Part shown: positions 53,335-62,555 of the stretch, one piece after another
Position numbering within the stretch: position 1 is the stretch's first letter
How the letters are laid out: each line of letters begins with the position of its first letter
Source of the DNA: Cohnella lupini
GTDB taxonomy: Bacteria; Bacillota; Bacilli; Paenibacillales; Paenibacillaceae
Length of the DNA: 64,000 nucleotides
Assembly: GCF_003386205.1 (NCBI RefSeq)
Contig: NZ_QRDY01000001.1
Location: forward strand, 558,001-622,000
Direction of reading: 5' to 3'
Notes under the pieces: model-generated
Told to the model about the DNA's origin: nothing
Databases searched by the model: none
Seen by the model: only the letters and a program-made list of their open reading frames with translations
Position numbers and translations under genes: made by a program

Positions 53335-54216
53335 ATGAGTTTCGGTCGTTTGATTACAGCTATGGTAACTCCTTTTGACGAAAATCTAAATATCGACTGG
53401 GAAGCGACGGCGCGGTTGATCGATTATTTGATCGACGAGCAGAAATCCGACAGCTTGGTCGTTTCGGGTACAACCGGAGAATCGCCGACTTTGTCGGACG
53501 AGGAAAAGGTGGAACTATTCCGGTTCGCGGCCAAGCACGCCGCAGGGCGTTGCAAGATTATCGCCGGGACGGGGAGCAACGAAACCGCGCATTCTATTCA
53601 ATTGACGCGTAAAGCCGAGGAAGCGGGTGTCGACGGCATACTGCTAGTAGCCCCTTATTATAACAAGCCTTCCCAAGAAGGGATTTACCAGCATTTCCGC
53701 GTAATTGCAGAAGCTACATCGCTGCCGGTTATCTTGTACAATGTTCCTTCCCGGACTATTGTTAGCATATCTACCGAAACGACCTTGCGCTTAGCGCAAA
53801 TTCCGAATATCGTGGCGACGAAGGAGTGCGCTTCTCTTAGCCAGATGATTGAAATCGTAAGCGGAGCACCGGAAGGCTTCGTTGTCTACAGCGGAGACGA
53901 CGCGGTCACGTTACCTACCCTTTCCGTCGGCGGTTTCGGAATTATCAGCGTAGCGAGCCACCTGATCGGCGCCAAGATGAAGAGTATGATCCAAGCATAT
54001 CTCGAAGGCCGGGTTAACGATGCTAAGGAAATCAACGAGGAATGTTATCCGTTTTTCAACGGGCTGTTTAATTGCCCGAACCCGGTTCCGAATCCGGTCG
54101 CGGTGAAGTATGCCCTGTCTTTGGTAGGCATGCCCGTCGGTGGCGTCCGTTTGCCGTTAGTGCCCGTGGAAGACGGGGAAGCGGCTTTCTTGCAAAAGTT
54201 GATCGAAAAAAGGTAA
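53335..54216 (+). CDS. dapA: 4-hydroxy-tetrahydrodipicolinate synthase
   Basis: 293 residues, TIM-barrel. Active-site features are VSGTTGESPTLSDEEKVELF, the Tyr in VILYNVPSRTIV, and the Schiff-base Lys in NIVATKECASLSQM. It condenses pyruvate with aspartate semialdehyde, the first step of lysine/DAP and, through DpaAB, of dipicolinate. GAGGAGGAT precedes ATG 53335. A terminator follows. Confidence 0.97.
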   Translation: MSFGRLITAMVTPFDENLNIDWEATARLIDYLIDEQKSDSLVVSGTTGESPTLSDEEKVELFRFAAKHAAGRCKIIAGTGSNETAHSIQLTRKAEEAGVDGILLVAPYYNKPSQEGIYQHFRVIAEATSLPVILYNVPSRTIVSISTETTLRLAQIPNIVATKECASLSQMIEIVSGAPEGFVVYSGDDAVTLPTLSVGGFGIISVASHLIGAKMKSMIQAYLEGRVNDAKEINEECYPFFNGLFNCPNPVPNPVAVKYALSLVGMPVGGVRLPLVPVEDGEAAFLQKLIEKR

Positions 54217-54248
54217 AAGTGCGTTGGTCGCTCCGTCGTCATTGCGAG

Positions 54249-54278
54249 AACCGATGCCGCGAAGGGCATCGGTTTTTT
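54249..54278 (+). terminator. Intrinsic terminator after dapA
   Basis: AACCGATGCC (54249-54258) pairs with GGCATCGGTT (54264-54273) around a GCGAA loop, followed by a T run. Confidence 0.9.
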
Positions 54279-54403
54279 GCACGATCAGATAAGCAGAAGT
54301 GCATGAACTTATGTTCATCTGATCGTTCGATACATACGTATAACGCCGTCCTACGAGTTGGCGAATCCGTTTTATTTGACAGGGAAAGATAATATCGTCG
54401 ATC

Positions 54404-54433
54404 TTGTAATTCCTGAATTGCTTCATGTATAAT
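54404..54433 (+). promoter_or_regulatory. Sigma-A promoter of rnjB
   Basis: TTGTAA (54404-54409), an 18-base spacer and consensus TATAAT (54428-54433). It lies in the 308-base gap between dapA and rnjB, whose remaining parts are the dapA terminator, an unassigned AT-rich stretch and an ~85-base leader. Confidence 0.75.
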
Positions 54434-54524
54434 GGTTGAGAGTGATTGGGTGCGGCTAATATTTTAGCAAATTGAAAATTTCATATCGATCGGGTGCGTC
54501 GAATGGATCTAGGAGGTACTAGGA

Positions 54525-56204
54525 GTGTCAAAGAAAAACAACCAAGACAAATTACTGATTTTCGCGCTCGGTGGCGTTGGCGAAATCGGCAAAAACATGT
54601 ATTGCATTCAGTATGGTAACGACATCGTGGTCGTAGATGCTGGATTGAAATTCCCGGAAGAAGAGATGCTCGGAATCGACGTCGTCATCCCGGATATTAC
54701 CTATTTAATGGAAAATCGCGATAAAGTGCGCGCTATTCTACTTACCCATGGACATGAGGATCACATCGGTGGATTACCTTACGTCCTGAAGCAGCTTAAC
54801 GTTCCGATCTACGGAACGAAGCTAACGCTAGGCTTGGTGGAAAACAAGCTGAAGGAAGCCGGTTTGCTTGGGGATACGAAGCGCCACTTGATCAACGAGC
54901 AATCCGAGCTGACGTTAGGTACGATTAAGGCAACCTTTTTCCGTACGAACCACAGTATTCCGGATTCCGTCGGAGTATGCTTGGAGACGCCGGAAGGCCT
55001 TGTCGTTCATACGGGAGATTTCAAGTTCGACCATACGCCGGTCAACGATCAATTCGCCGATCTGCAGAAGATGGCGGAAATCGGAAGCCGCGGAGTGCTT
55101 GCGCTCTTATCGGACAGTACGAATGCGGAACGCGCGGGATATACCCCTTCCGAGAGCAACATCGGCAAAGAATTCGAATCGCTATTCCGGAGCGCTAAGC
55201 AACGGGTAGTCGTAGCTACTTTCGCTTCCAATGTGCATCGGATTCAACAAGTCATTAACGCGGCCGCGGAAACGCGTCGCAAGATGACCGTAATCGGCCG
55301 TAGCATGGTTAATGTCGTAAGCATCGCATCCGAGCTCGGATATTTGACTATCCCGGAAGGAATGCTGATCGAGCCCGAGGAAGTGAACAAGCTACCAGCT
55401 GATCGCGTCGTCATTCTCTCTACCGGCAGTCAAGGAGAGCCGATGTCCGCGCTTACGCGAATGGCTCGTTCCACTCACCGTAAAGTAGACATTTTGCCAG
55501 GTGATACCGTTATCATCGCGGCTACGCCGATTCCGGGGAACGAGAAGTACGTCGGCCGTACGGTAGACGAACTTATGCGTTTAGGAGCTAGCGTTATCTA
55601 CGGTCCGGGTTCGGTATCCGGAGTTCACGTATCCGGTCACGGAAGCCAAGAAGAGCTTAAGCTCATGCTTAACCTGATGCGCCCGGAATATTTCATTCCG
55701 ATTCACGGAGAATACCGGATGTTACGCCATCATGGATTGCTCGGCGAAGCCGTAGGGATTCCGAAGGAAAACATCTTCTTGCTGGACAACGGCGACACGG
55801 TCGAAATCCAGAACGGCACCGCCCGCAAAGCAGGGAAAATTCCCGCAGGCAACGTCTTAATCGACGGCTTGGGCGTCGGCGATGTCGGTAATATCGTGCT
55901 TCGCGACCGCAAGCTTCTGTCGCAAGACGGAATCCTGGTCGTCGTAGTTACGCTAAGCAAGCAAGACGGTACGATTATGTCGGGTCCGGACATTATTTCG
56001 CGCGGTTTCGTATACGTCCGCGAGTCCGAAGGCTTGCTGGAAGAAGCCAACCGCATCGTAACCAGCACTTTGCATAAGCTGATGAACGAGAACGTAAACG
56101 AATGGGCGTCTCTCAAGACGAACGTCAAAGACGCGCTCGGCCGTTTCTTGTACGAACAAACGAGAAGAAGACCGATGATCTTGCCGATCATCATGGAAGT
56201 GTAG
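54525..56204 (+). CDS. rnjB: Ribonuclease J
   Basis: 559 residues, metallo-beta-lactamase/beta-CASP ribonuclease. The zinc motif is LTHGHEDHIGG (His75, His77, Asp79, His80). The beta-CASP region includes DSTNAERAGYTPSE and STGSQGEPMSALTRMA, and the C-terminal part includes SGHGSQEELKLMLN and IPIHGEYRMLRHH. RNase J does endo- and 5'-3' exonucleolytic RNA decay. The gene lies after dapA as B. subtilis rnjB does; whether it acts as J1 or J2 needs phylogeny. The start is GTG with AGGAGGT (54511-54517). Confidence 0.93.
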   Translation: MSKKNNQDKLLIFALGGVGEIGKNMYCIQYGNDIVVVDAGLKFPEEEMLGIDVVIPDITYLMENRDKVRAILLTHGHEDHIGGLPYVLKQLNVPIYGTKLTLGLVENKLKEAGLLGDTKRHLINEQSELTLGTIKATFFRTNHSIPDSVGVCLETPEGLVVHTGDFKFDHTPVNDQFADLQKMAEIGSRGVLALLSDSTNAERAGYTPSESNIGKEFESLFRSAKQRVVVATFASNVHRIQQVINAAAETRRKMTVIGRSMVNVVSIASELGYLTIPEGMLIEPEEVNKLPADRVVILSTGSQGEPMSALTRMARSTHRKVDILPGDTVIIAATPIPGNEKYVGRTVDELMRLGASVIYGPGSVSGVHVSGHGSQEELKLMLNLMRPEYFIPIHGEYRMLRHHGLLGEAVGIPKENIFLLDNGDTVEIQNGTARKAGKIPAGNVLIDGLGVGDVGNIVLRDRKLLSQDGILVVVVTLSKQDGTIMSGPDIISRGFVYVRESEGLLEEANRIVTSTLHKLMNENVNEWASLKTNVKDALGRFLYEQTRRRPMILPIIMEV

Positions 56205-56227
56205 AAACATAAACCCCACACTCACTT

Positions 56228-56270
56228 AAACCGTTTCCCACCGCTCCGGCGGCTGGGGGCGGTTTTTATT
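56228..56270 (+). terminator. Intrinsic terminator after rnjB
   Basis: AAACCG (56228-56233) pairs with CGGTTT (56260-56265), and inner CCC/GGG and CCGC/GGCGG blocks extend the hairpin. TTTTATT follows. Confidence 0.8.
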
Positions 56271-56360
56271 ATATTTCATGGAACAAAAATAAGTTTAAGG
56301 ATAATGTAAGGATGAACGCCCATACTATGTCAAGCCAAGAATACAGTAGGAGGCTTAGAC

Positions 56361-57122
56361 ATGAGCGGAAAACCGAAACCTGGGGAGACGGCGGAACAGC
56401 CAGCAGCCCCGGCGCCATCCGAGGATGGACGCAAAACGGCCGTTATTACGGAATCCATCGTCCAATTAGGCCAAACTTCCATTCCGTCCGGGGAAAGCAA
56501 CATCTTTTGTCTGACCATCATCGGTCAGATCGAAGGCCATCTTATGCTCCCTCCGCAAAATAAAACGACGAAATACGAACATGTCATCCCCCAATTGGTT
56601 GCTGCCGAACAGAATGCCAAGGTCGAAGGACTTCTGATCGTATTGAATACGGTAGGCGGCGACGTAGAAGCGGGACTTGCGATCGCGGAGATGATCGCTT
56701 CCCTGACGAAACCTACGGTAACGATCGTTCTTGGGGGAGGTCATTCCATCGGCGTGCCCATAGCGGTGTCGGCGGATTATTCGCTTATCGCCGAAACGGC
56801 AACGATGACCATTCATCCCATTCGGATGAACGGACTCGTCATCGGCGTACCGCAAACGTTCGAATATTTAGAGAAAATGCAAGAGAGGGTGACGAGGTTC
56901 GTTACCCGACATTCCCGCATTACGGATGAAACCTTCAAACACCTTATGTTCAAGACAGGAGAATTGACGAGGGATATCGGGACGACGGTTATCGGGGGCG
57001 ATGCGGTTAAGCACGGTTTGATAGACGCCGTAGGCGGTCTTGGGGAAGCGCTGAAAGAGTTGAACCGTCGAATCAAGGAACGCAGAACGAACGACGGAAG
57101 CGAGGAGGCCAACGACGAATGA
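56361..57122 (+). CDS. tepA: ClpP-family serine protease TepA
   Basis: 253 residues. The ClpP-fold core runs from about residue 45, with [20 protein letters not shown], the Ser in [15 protein letters not shown]-type motif ([20 protein letters not shown]) and the His in [11 protein letters not shown]. The first ~25 residues are a Pro/Glu-rich tail. B. subtilis TepA helps protein export and degrades spore proteins during outgrowth. The gene sits between rnjB and the ylzJ-like gene as in Bacillus; the stop overlaps the next start (ATGA). Confidence 0.9.
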   Translation: MSGKPKPGETAEQPAAPAPSEDGRKTAVITESIVQLGQTSIPSGESNIFCLTIIGQIEGHLMLPPQNKTTKYEHVIPQLVAAEQNAKVEGLLIVLNTVGGDVEAGLAIAEMIASLTKPTVTIVLGGGHSIGVPIAVSADYSLIAETATMTIHPIRMNGLVIGVPQTFEYLEKMQERVTRFVTRHSRITDETFKHLMFKTGELTRDIGTTVIGGDAVKHGLIDAVGGLGEALKELNRRIKERRTNDGSEEANDE

Positions 57123-57379
57123 CGATATATACGGCGATGCCGCTCGAGTTAGTGTTGGACGGGATTCAGAACGAACCTGGCCCGTTCGTGGAAGTGGCGG
57201 TGCAAGGCGTAACCATGCAATTAACGCCGGTAGCTCCGGGGATCGGAAAGATCGTCAGACTGCTATCCGCGCCATTGGATTGCTATCTGATGTCGGAGTA
57301 CTCTCCGGGGAGTACGATCTGTTATTATCCCGCACCGGGTATACCGGCCGCGACGCATGTCGCCGACTTTGAAATGTAA
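57119..57379 (+). CDS. YlzJ-like family protein
   Basis: 86 residues, matching the YlzJ-like family by position and by its opening [20 protein letters not shown]. No signal peptide, membrane helix or catalytic motif can be seen; it looks like a small beta-rich soluble domain. It overlaps tepA by four bases and is 63 bases before ftsK. Function is unknown. Confidence 0.85.
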   Translation: MTIYTAMPLELVLDGIQNEPGPFVEVAVQGVTMQLTPVAPGIGKIVRLLSAPLDCYLMSEYSPGSTICYYPAPGIPAATHVADFEM

Positions 57380-57390
57380 CCCGGCTTAGT

Positions 57391-57420
57391 CTGCCAACCT
57401 CCCGCCAACTGTGTTATAAT
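57391..57420 (+). promoter_or_regulatory. Promoter of ftsK/spoIIIE
   Basis: Extended -10 TGT-TATAAT (hexamer 57415-57420) with CTGCCA at 57391-57396 (18-base spacer). Transcription would start near 57427, immediately before the Shine-Dalgarno GGGAGGTGG (57429-57437), giving a very short leader. Confidence 0.55.
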
Positions 57421-57442
57421 GTTGAACCGGGAGGTGGCAAAT

Positions 57443-60121
57443 TTGGCCAAGCGCAAAAAGAAAAGGGCCTCGTTCGGAGCGAGCTTGAAATACGAAGTTT
57501 ACGGAATTCTGATGATAACGATTTCCGTTATCGCCATCTCCGGAGAAGCCGCCGTCGGACGATCACTTTCCAAGCTATTCGGCTTTTTACTAGGTAAACA
57601 TTATTATTTGATCGCATTGGCATTTATTTGGGTTGGTTTATACGTGATGGTTAAGCGTACATGGCCGAAAGGCTGGACGGCAAGAAGATCCGGATTTTTA
57701 CTCATCTCCCTCATAGCGGCGCTATGGAGCACGATGACGGCAATCGATAATACTCTTGGCGCCATCGGAAGCACTGAACCGTTAACTCCTTCGACCATCG
57801 TCAGTCAGACAATGGTTCAGCTTAAGGAAATGCTGCAGGCAACACCTGCGCCTGACACGGGCATACAGCACGTAGGCGGCGGAATCGTAGGAGCCATGCA
57901 GTATTCCGTTCTCTATTGGCTCTTCGGATACTATGGAGCTAAGTTCGTACTGATTATTGAAATGGCTATCGCGGTAATGTTGGTAACCAATCGGTCCTAT
58001 GTCGAAATCGGACGTTCCGTCAGGAAGTTCCTGCTCAGGGTGATGCCTATGCTCGCGGCCAGACTCTCTTCCGGACGACGGTTGCTTTCGGCAAGAGTCA
58101 TCCCGGTGCGAGGCGCGGGAAGAGGGAATCGGCCCGTTGCGCAAGCCGATATCTCGACGCTTCCAGATGACGGCGGAATGGACGCGGACGAGCCGACGCT
58201 TATTCCGCGCGCAAGGAGAACTCCCTTATTCTTTCAGTTGTTTCATGGCAAGCCGGAGCGAGAGTCCAACGCGACTCAAGAGGAGCATTGGGACGAAGAG
58301 GAGCCGATCGCCTATTCCGCGAACTCCGGAAATTCCGGAAGACAGGCACCGGCGCAAACTTCAAGAAACAGTCGTCCTGCTCCTGTTCCCCGATCGGATT
58401 TCGAGCCGGACGAATCGGACGACGAGCTTCCGATCGCATTGGAGACGGAGCAACCGGCTCCGAGGTTTACGGACTTCACGGCGCAGGGATACCCCGATTA
58501 TGAATTAGATGACGAGAACGTTGAGCATCAGGAACTACCGTTAACGAACCAGCCTGACACCCAAACGGGGAATATACCCGAAATTGCCGATGACATGGAC
58601 TTGGAAGTGGGCGAGCAAGTCGAACTGGATTTGGAAGTAAGTCCGGAAGCGATCGCCGCCGCCGCGCCAAAACCGGTTCGCAAAATTCAGAAGCCTTACC
58701 GTTTGCCGGGCGTTAACTTGTTGGACAAACCGTCATCAAGCGCCAAATCGGGCAATCCCGCGGATTACATGAGCATAGCCCGTAAGCTCGAAGCGACGTT
58801 GGAAAGCTTCGGCGTAAGAGCCAAGGTGTTAGATGTGGCTCGCGGGCCAGCCGTAACCAGATACGAGCTCCAGCCGGACGTCGGAGTCAAGGTCAGCCGG
58901 ATCGTCAGCCTTACGGACGATATCGCGCTTGCTCTAGCGGCGAAGGACATTCGGATGGAAGCTCCGATTCCCGGTAAAGCGGCGATCGGAATCGAGGTTC
59001 CGAACAACGAAGTCAGCGTCGTTACGCTTCGCGAGGTACTGGAGACGCAACCGTTCCAGGAATCCGCGGCTAAGCTGACGATTGCCTTCGGCAGAGATAT
59101 TTCCGGACAGCCGATCGTCGGCAACCTGGCGAGAATGCCGCATTTGCTCGTAGCAGGCGCCACGGGATCGGGGAAATCCGTATGTATCAACGGCATTATC
59201 ACTAGCTTGCTGTACAAAGCGAAGCCGGACGAGGTTAAATTTCTGATGATCGATCCGAAGATGGTCGAGCTTAACGTCTACAACGGCATTCCCCATTTGC
59301 TGGCTCCGGTCGTAACCGACCCGAGACGGGCATCTCTGGCTTTGAAAAAAATCGTGGTGGAAATGGAGAAAAGGTACGAGAAATTTTCGAAATCCGCCAC
59401 GAGGAACATCGAGGGGTACAATGCGTTGATGTTGAGCGGGAATAACCCTGACGCCGTCTTGCCTTATATCGTCGTCATCGTGGACGAGCTCGCGGACTTG
59501 ATGATGGTCGCCGCCGGAGACGTGGAGGACGCGATTTGCCGTCTAGCCCAGATGGCGAGAGCTTCCGGCATCCATCTGATCATCGCTACGCAGAGACCGT
59601 CAGTAGACGTTATAACCGGCGTTATCAAAGCCAATATTCCGAGCCGGATCGCTTTCGGCGTTTCTTCGCAAGTCGACTCGCGAACGATTCTGGATATGGT
59701 CGGCGCCGAGAAGTTGCTCGGACGCGGAGACATGCTGTTCCTTCCAATGGGTGCATCGAAGCCGATTCGCGTTCAGGGCGCGTTCCTGTCCGACGGAGAG
59801 GTCGAAGCGGTCGTGGGTTATTGCCGCGGACAAGCGGAAGCGGAATACATCGAGGATCTCGTTCCGGAAATCGACGAGACGGGGAACGACGCAGCGGAGG
59901 AAATATTGGACGATCTCTTCGATCAAGCTGTACATATCGTTCTGGAAGCGAAGCAGGCTTCCGTTTCCTTGCTTCAAAGGCGCATGAGGATCGGTTATAC
60001 GCGCGCGGCAAGGCTGATCGACTCCATGGAGGCCAAAGGAGTCGTCGGTCCTTACGAGGGCAGTAAACCCCGCGAAGTGCTTATGACGATGGAGCAGTAT
60101 CAGCAACGGATTCCATCCTAA
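57443..60121 (+). CDS. spoIIIE: DNA translocase FtsK/SpoIIIE
   Basis: 892 residues. Four transmembrane helices (about 20-190) are followed by a long acidic, Pro/Glu-rich linker (about 220-410), the translocase alpha and beta domains with Walker A GATGSGKS at 572-579 and Walker [14 protein letters not shown], and a C-terminal gamma winged helix ([20 protein letters not shown]). It pumps chromosomal DNA through the septum in division and into the forespore, steered by short DNA motifs. It is longer than B. subtilis SpoIIIE (~787) because of the linker. TTG 57443 has GGGAGGTGG; the frame opening at 57419 lies within the promoter. Confidence 0.94.
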   Translation: MAKRKKKRASFGASLKYEVYGILMITISVIAISGEAAVGRSLSKLFGFLLGKHYYLIALAFIWVGLYVMVKRTWPKGWTARRSGFLLISLIAALWSTMTAIDNTLGAIGSTEPLTPSTIVSQTMVQLKEMLQATPAPDTGIQHVGGGIVGAMQYSVLYWLFGYYGAKFVLIIEMAIAVMLVTNRSYVEIGRSVRKFLLRVMPMLAARLSSGRRLLSARVIPVRGAGRGNRPVAQADISTLPDDGGMDADEPTLIPRARRTPLFFQLFHGKPERESNATQEEHWDEEEPIAYSANSGNSGRQAPAQTSRNSRPAPVPRSDFEPDESDDELPIALETEQPAPRFTDFTAQGYPDYELDDENVEHQELPLTNQPDTQTGNIPEIADDMDLEVGEQVELDLEVSPEAIAAAAPKPVRKIQKPYRLPGVNLLDKPSSSAKSGNPADYMSIARKLEATLESFGVRAKVLDVARGPAVTRYELQPDVGVKVSRIVSLTDDIALALAAKDIRMEAPIPGKAAIGIEVPNNEVSVVTLREVLETQPFQESAAKLTIAFGRDISGQPIVGNLARMPHLLVAGATGSGKSVCINGIITSLLYKAKPDEVKFLMIDPKMVELNVYNGIPHLLAPVVTDPRRASLALKKIVVEMEKRYEKFSKSATRNIEGYNALMLSGNNPDAVLPYIVVIVDELADLMMVAAGDVEDAICRLAQMARASGIHLIIATQRPSVDVITGVIKANIPSRIAFGVSSQVDSRTILDMVGAEKLLGRGDMLFLPMGASKPIRVQGAFLSDGEVEAVVGYCRGQAEAEYIEDLVPEIDETGNDAAEEILDDLFDQAVHIVLEAKQASVSLLQRRMRIGYTRAARLIDSMEAKGVVGPYEGSKPREVLMTMEQYQQRIPS

Positions 60122-60149
60122 ACGACGCATAATCGCTAGCTGGAATCGA

Positions 60150-60184
60150 GCCCGGCATCTCTAAAGAGATGCCGGGCTTTTTTC
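60150..60184 (+). terminator. Intrinsic terminator after ftsK
   Basis: A perfect 13-base stem GCCCGGCATCTCT/AGAGATGCCGGGC (60150-60162 with 60165-60177) with a tight loop is followed by six T. Confidence 0.95.
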
Positions 60185-60213
60185 GCATGGGGACAGAAAC
60201 GATACAGAAATGG

Positions 60214-60243
60214 GTATAAGAGGCTTTCGCCTACCTCATACTA
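60214..60243 (+). promoter_or_regulatory. Sigma-G (forespore) promoter of sleB
   Basis: GTATA (60214-60218), 18 bases and CATACTA (60237-60243) match the sigma-G pattern GHATR-N18-CATWHTA at every position. SleB-type cortex-lytic enzymes are made in the forespore under sigma-G. Confidence 0.75.
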
Positions 60244-60286
60244 ACGTTCGAAGACACAACTTAGAACAAGAAAGGCGTGACCTTGA

Positions 60287-61066
60287 GTGAGTTATCGTCT
60301 AGTGATTTTAACAGTATGCGTCGTATTCGGCTTGCTTGGGCTTTATACGATACAGCATTCCACGCAAAGCAAGGAAACCTTCAGCAGCGCCATCCTCAAG
60401 CAAGGCTCTTCGGGAAAAGATATATACGAGCTGCAAGGCCGGTTGAAGGCGCTAGGGTTCTACAACGGCAAAGTGGACGGACAATTCGGAGCAACCACGA
60501 AAAGCGCTGTCACTTGGTTCCAGTGGAAGTTCGGCATGAAGTCCGATGGCGTAGTTGGCGCCAAAACGAAGCTGAAGCTATGGAACGCGACGAAAAACTG
60601 GAAGCCGACGGCGGCGGATTTGCCTCAGGGCTCGGGCGGCGGGGCGCCGGCGAGCGGAGCTAAGCCGAAAGAAAGCGAGAGCAAGCTCCCAGCTTCCAAC
60701 AACATGGGTATTTCCGAGAAAGAGCTGAAGATTATGGCCAACGCCGTTTACGGAGAATCTCGGGGTGAGCCGTACGAGGGCCAAGTCGCGGTAGCCGCGG
60801 TCATTCTAAACAGAGTTAAGTCATCGCAATTTCCGAACACGCCGACCGGCGTGATCTATCAACCTGGCGCTTTCACGGCGGTTGCAGACGGACAGATCAA
60901 TCTAGAACCGAACGATAAAGCCAAAAAAGCGGTTAAAGACGCGCTTAGCGGTTGGGATCCAAGCGACGGTTGCCTATACTATTTCAATCCGGAAACCGCA
61001 ACCTCGAAGTGGATTTGGTCAAGACCGCAATATAAAACGATCGGTAAGCATATATTCTGCAGATAA
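60287..61066 (+). CDS. sleB: Spore cortex-lytic enzyme, SleB family
   Basis: 259 residues. In order are an N-terminal signal/anchor (about 5-24), a peptidoglycan-binding domain (about 38-100, DIYELQGRLKALGFYNGKVD and QFGATTKSAVTWFQ), a Gly/Ala/Pro linker, and the Hydrolase_2 catalytic domain (about 145-259). The catalytic Glu is in ANAVYGESRGEPYEGQVAVA, and GCLYYFNPETATSKW follows. SleB cleaves cortex glycan at germination as a lytic transglycosylase. The start is GTG 60287. ypeB, the usual partner, is not next to it here. Confidence 0.92.
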   Translation: MSYRLVILTVCVVFGLLGLYTIQHSTQSKETFSSAILKQGSSGKDIYELQGRLKALGFYNGKVDGQFGATTKSAVTWFQWKFGMKSDGVVGAKTKLKLWNATKNWKPTAADLPQGSGGGAPASGAKPKESESKLPASNNMGISEKELKIMANAVYGESRGEPYEGQVAVAAVILNRVKSSQFPNTPTGVIYQPGAFTAVADGQINLEPNDKAKKAVKDALSGWDPSDGCLYYFNPETATSKWIWSRPQYKTIGKHIFCR

Positions 61067-61109
61067 CTACTTTGGGTATGCCAAGTTCTAACCGCAGCTA
61101 ACGTACAAG

Positions 61110-61155
61110 CCCACATTCCGCGCCTTCGGGCGCCGCGTGTGGGTTGTCGTATTTT
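61110..61155 (+). terminator. Terminator-like hairpin after sleB
   Basis: CCCACA (61110-61115) pairs with TGTGGG (61138-61143), with inner GCGCC/GGCGC closed by a TTCG tetraloop. TTGTCGTATTTTC follows, a moderate T tract. Confidence 0.7.
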
Positions 61156-61180
61156 CAACCAAGCCTCGCATTCCCAATAT

Positions 61181-61210
61181 TTGCTTCCTGTTCGTCCAAT
61201 CGGTTAGAAT
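61181..61210 (+). promoter_or_regulatory. Possible promoter for ymfF-ymfH
   Basis: TTGCTT (61181-61186), an 18-base spacer and TAGAAT (61205-61210) lie before ymfF. The -10 is good and the -35 weak. Confidence 0.4.
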
Positions 61211-61271
61211 GGGGCTGAAATGTCACAATGGACGCATGCGAAGCGACTTTAGCTAAAAGGGGCTTGAGAAG

Positions 61272-62552
61272 ATGTCGGAACAGTTCCAAAGAGGAGTTCA
61301 AGGACGGCTGCGGGTGCACGTGTTGCCGACCAAACGGTTCAAAACGTTCGCCATATCGTTGTTTGCGGGCGTTCCATTATCGGAGGACAGGGTGTCGCCT
61401 ATCGCTCTGACTCCCTTCGTACTAAGACGGGGAACGAAATCGTATCCGGAAACCATATCGTTCCGCGAGCGTCTAGATGACTTGTACGGAGCCGGGTTCG
61501 GATTCGATCTGTACAAGAGGGGCGACAACCAGATCGTCCAATTCAGACTGGATATCATTAACGATCGGTTCGTATCCGTAACGGACTCCCTGCTAGGAGA
61601 AGCACTGTCTTTTTTAGGCGAGGTACTTACGGCGCCGGCCGTCGAGGACGATCGCTTCCGCGGTAAATACGTTGAGGCCGAGAAAACGACGGTCAGCAAT
61701 CGAATCGATGCCATTATCAACGATAAGATCCGTTACGCGTCGGAGCGATGCATCGAGGAAATGTGCAAGGATGAGCCCTTTCGCCTACCGGCACTTGGGA
61801 CGAAAGAGCAGCTAGCGCAGTTGAACGCAAGCAATCTATACGAGGAATATCGCCGTTGGCTGCAGGATGCGTCTTTCGACCTGTACGTATCCGGCGATAC
61901 TTCCTTGGACGAGGTGCTGGCATTCGTCTCCAAGTCGTTCAAGCTGCCCGAAGGACAGCCGTCGTCTTATTCGCCCCCTAAGCTTAGATCGGCGCGCGGA
62001 GAGGTTCAGACGATAGTCGAGAAGCTCGAGGTTGGTCAAGGCAAGCTGAACATGGGCTTGAGAGTCGGAGCGACGTACGGCAGCGATCAATATGCCGCTT
62101 TACTCGTCTATAACGGACTGCTGGGCGGTTTCCCGCATTCGAAGCTGTTCATCAACGTCCGGGAAAAGGCCAGCTTAGCTTATTATGCTTCATCGCGTCT
62201 CGACGGACATAAAGGGATAATGACGTTGCAATCGGGCGTAGAGATCGCGAACTACGAGCGTGCCGTCGTTATCATCAAAGAGCAGATCCAAGCGATGAAA
62301 GCGGGAGAGTTCGCGATTGAAGATTTACGGAAAACGCAAGCGATGATCGTGAACCAGCTTCGGGAGCTGCAAGACTCTGCTTTCGAACGGATATCGTTCG
62401 ATTTCAGCAATGTATTATCCGGGGTGGAAAGAACGGGAGACAGCTTTATCGCCGAAATACAAGCAGTGACGCCGGAAATGGTGACCGCCGTCGCCCAAGG
62501 CGTGGAATTGGATACGATCTACTTCTTGCGCGACCGGAAGGAGGAAGCTTAA
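61272..62552 (+). CDS. ymfF: M16-family peptidase-like protein YmfF (no zinc motif)
   Basis: 426 residues with the M16 fold. The HxxEH zinc-binding motif is missing at the expected place (IALTPFVLRRGTKSYPETIS instead), so it is probably a catalytically inactive subunit. It retains the C-terminal substrate-type motif GGFPHSKLFINVREKASLAYY. It is paired with YmfH, which has the motif, like an alpha/beta mitochondrial-type peptidase pair. AAAAGGGG precedes ATG 61272, and ymfH starts three bases after the stop. Confidence 0.92.
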   Translation: MSEQFQRGVQGRLRVHVLPTKRFKTFAISLFAGVPLSEDRVSPIALTPFVLRRGTKSYPETISFRERLDDLYGAGFGFDLYKRGDNQIVQFRLDIINDRFVSVTDSLLGEALSFLGEVLTAPAVEDDRFRGKYVEAEKTTVSNRIDAIINDKIRYASERCIEEMCKDEPFRLPALGTKEQLAQLNASNLYEEYRRWLQDASFDLYVSGDTSLDEVLAFVSKSFKLPEGQPSSYSPPKLRSARGEVQTIVEKLEVGQGKLNMGLRVGATYGSDQYAALLVYNGLLGGFPHSKLFINVREKASLAYYASSRLDGHKGIMTLQSGVEIANYERAVVIIKEQIQAMKAGEFAIEDLRKTQAMIVNQLRELQDSAFERISFDFSNVLSGVERTGDSFIAEIQAVTPEMVTAVAQGVELDTIYFLRDRKEEA

Positions 62553-62555
62553 ACG

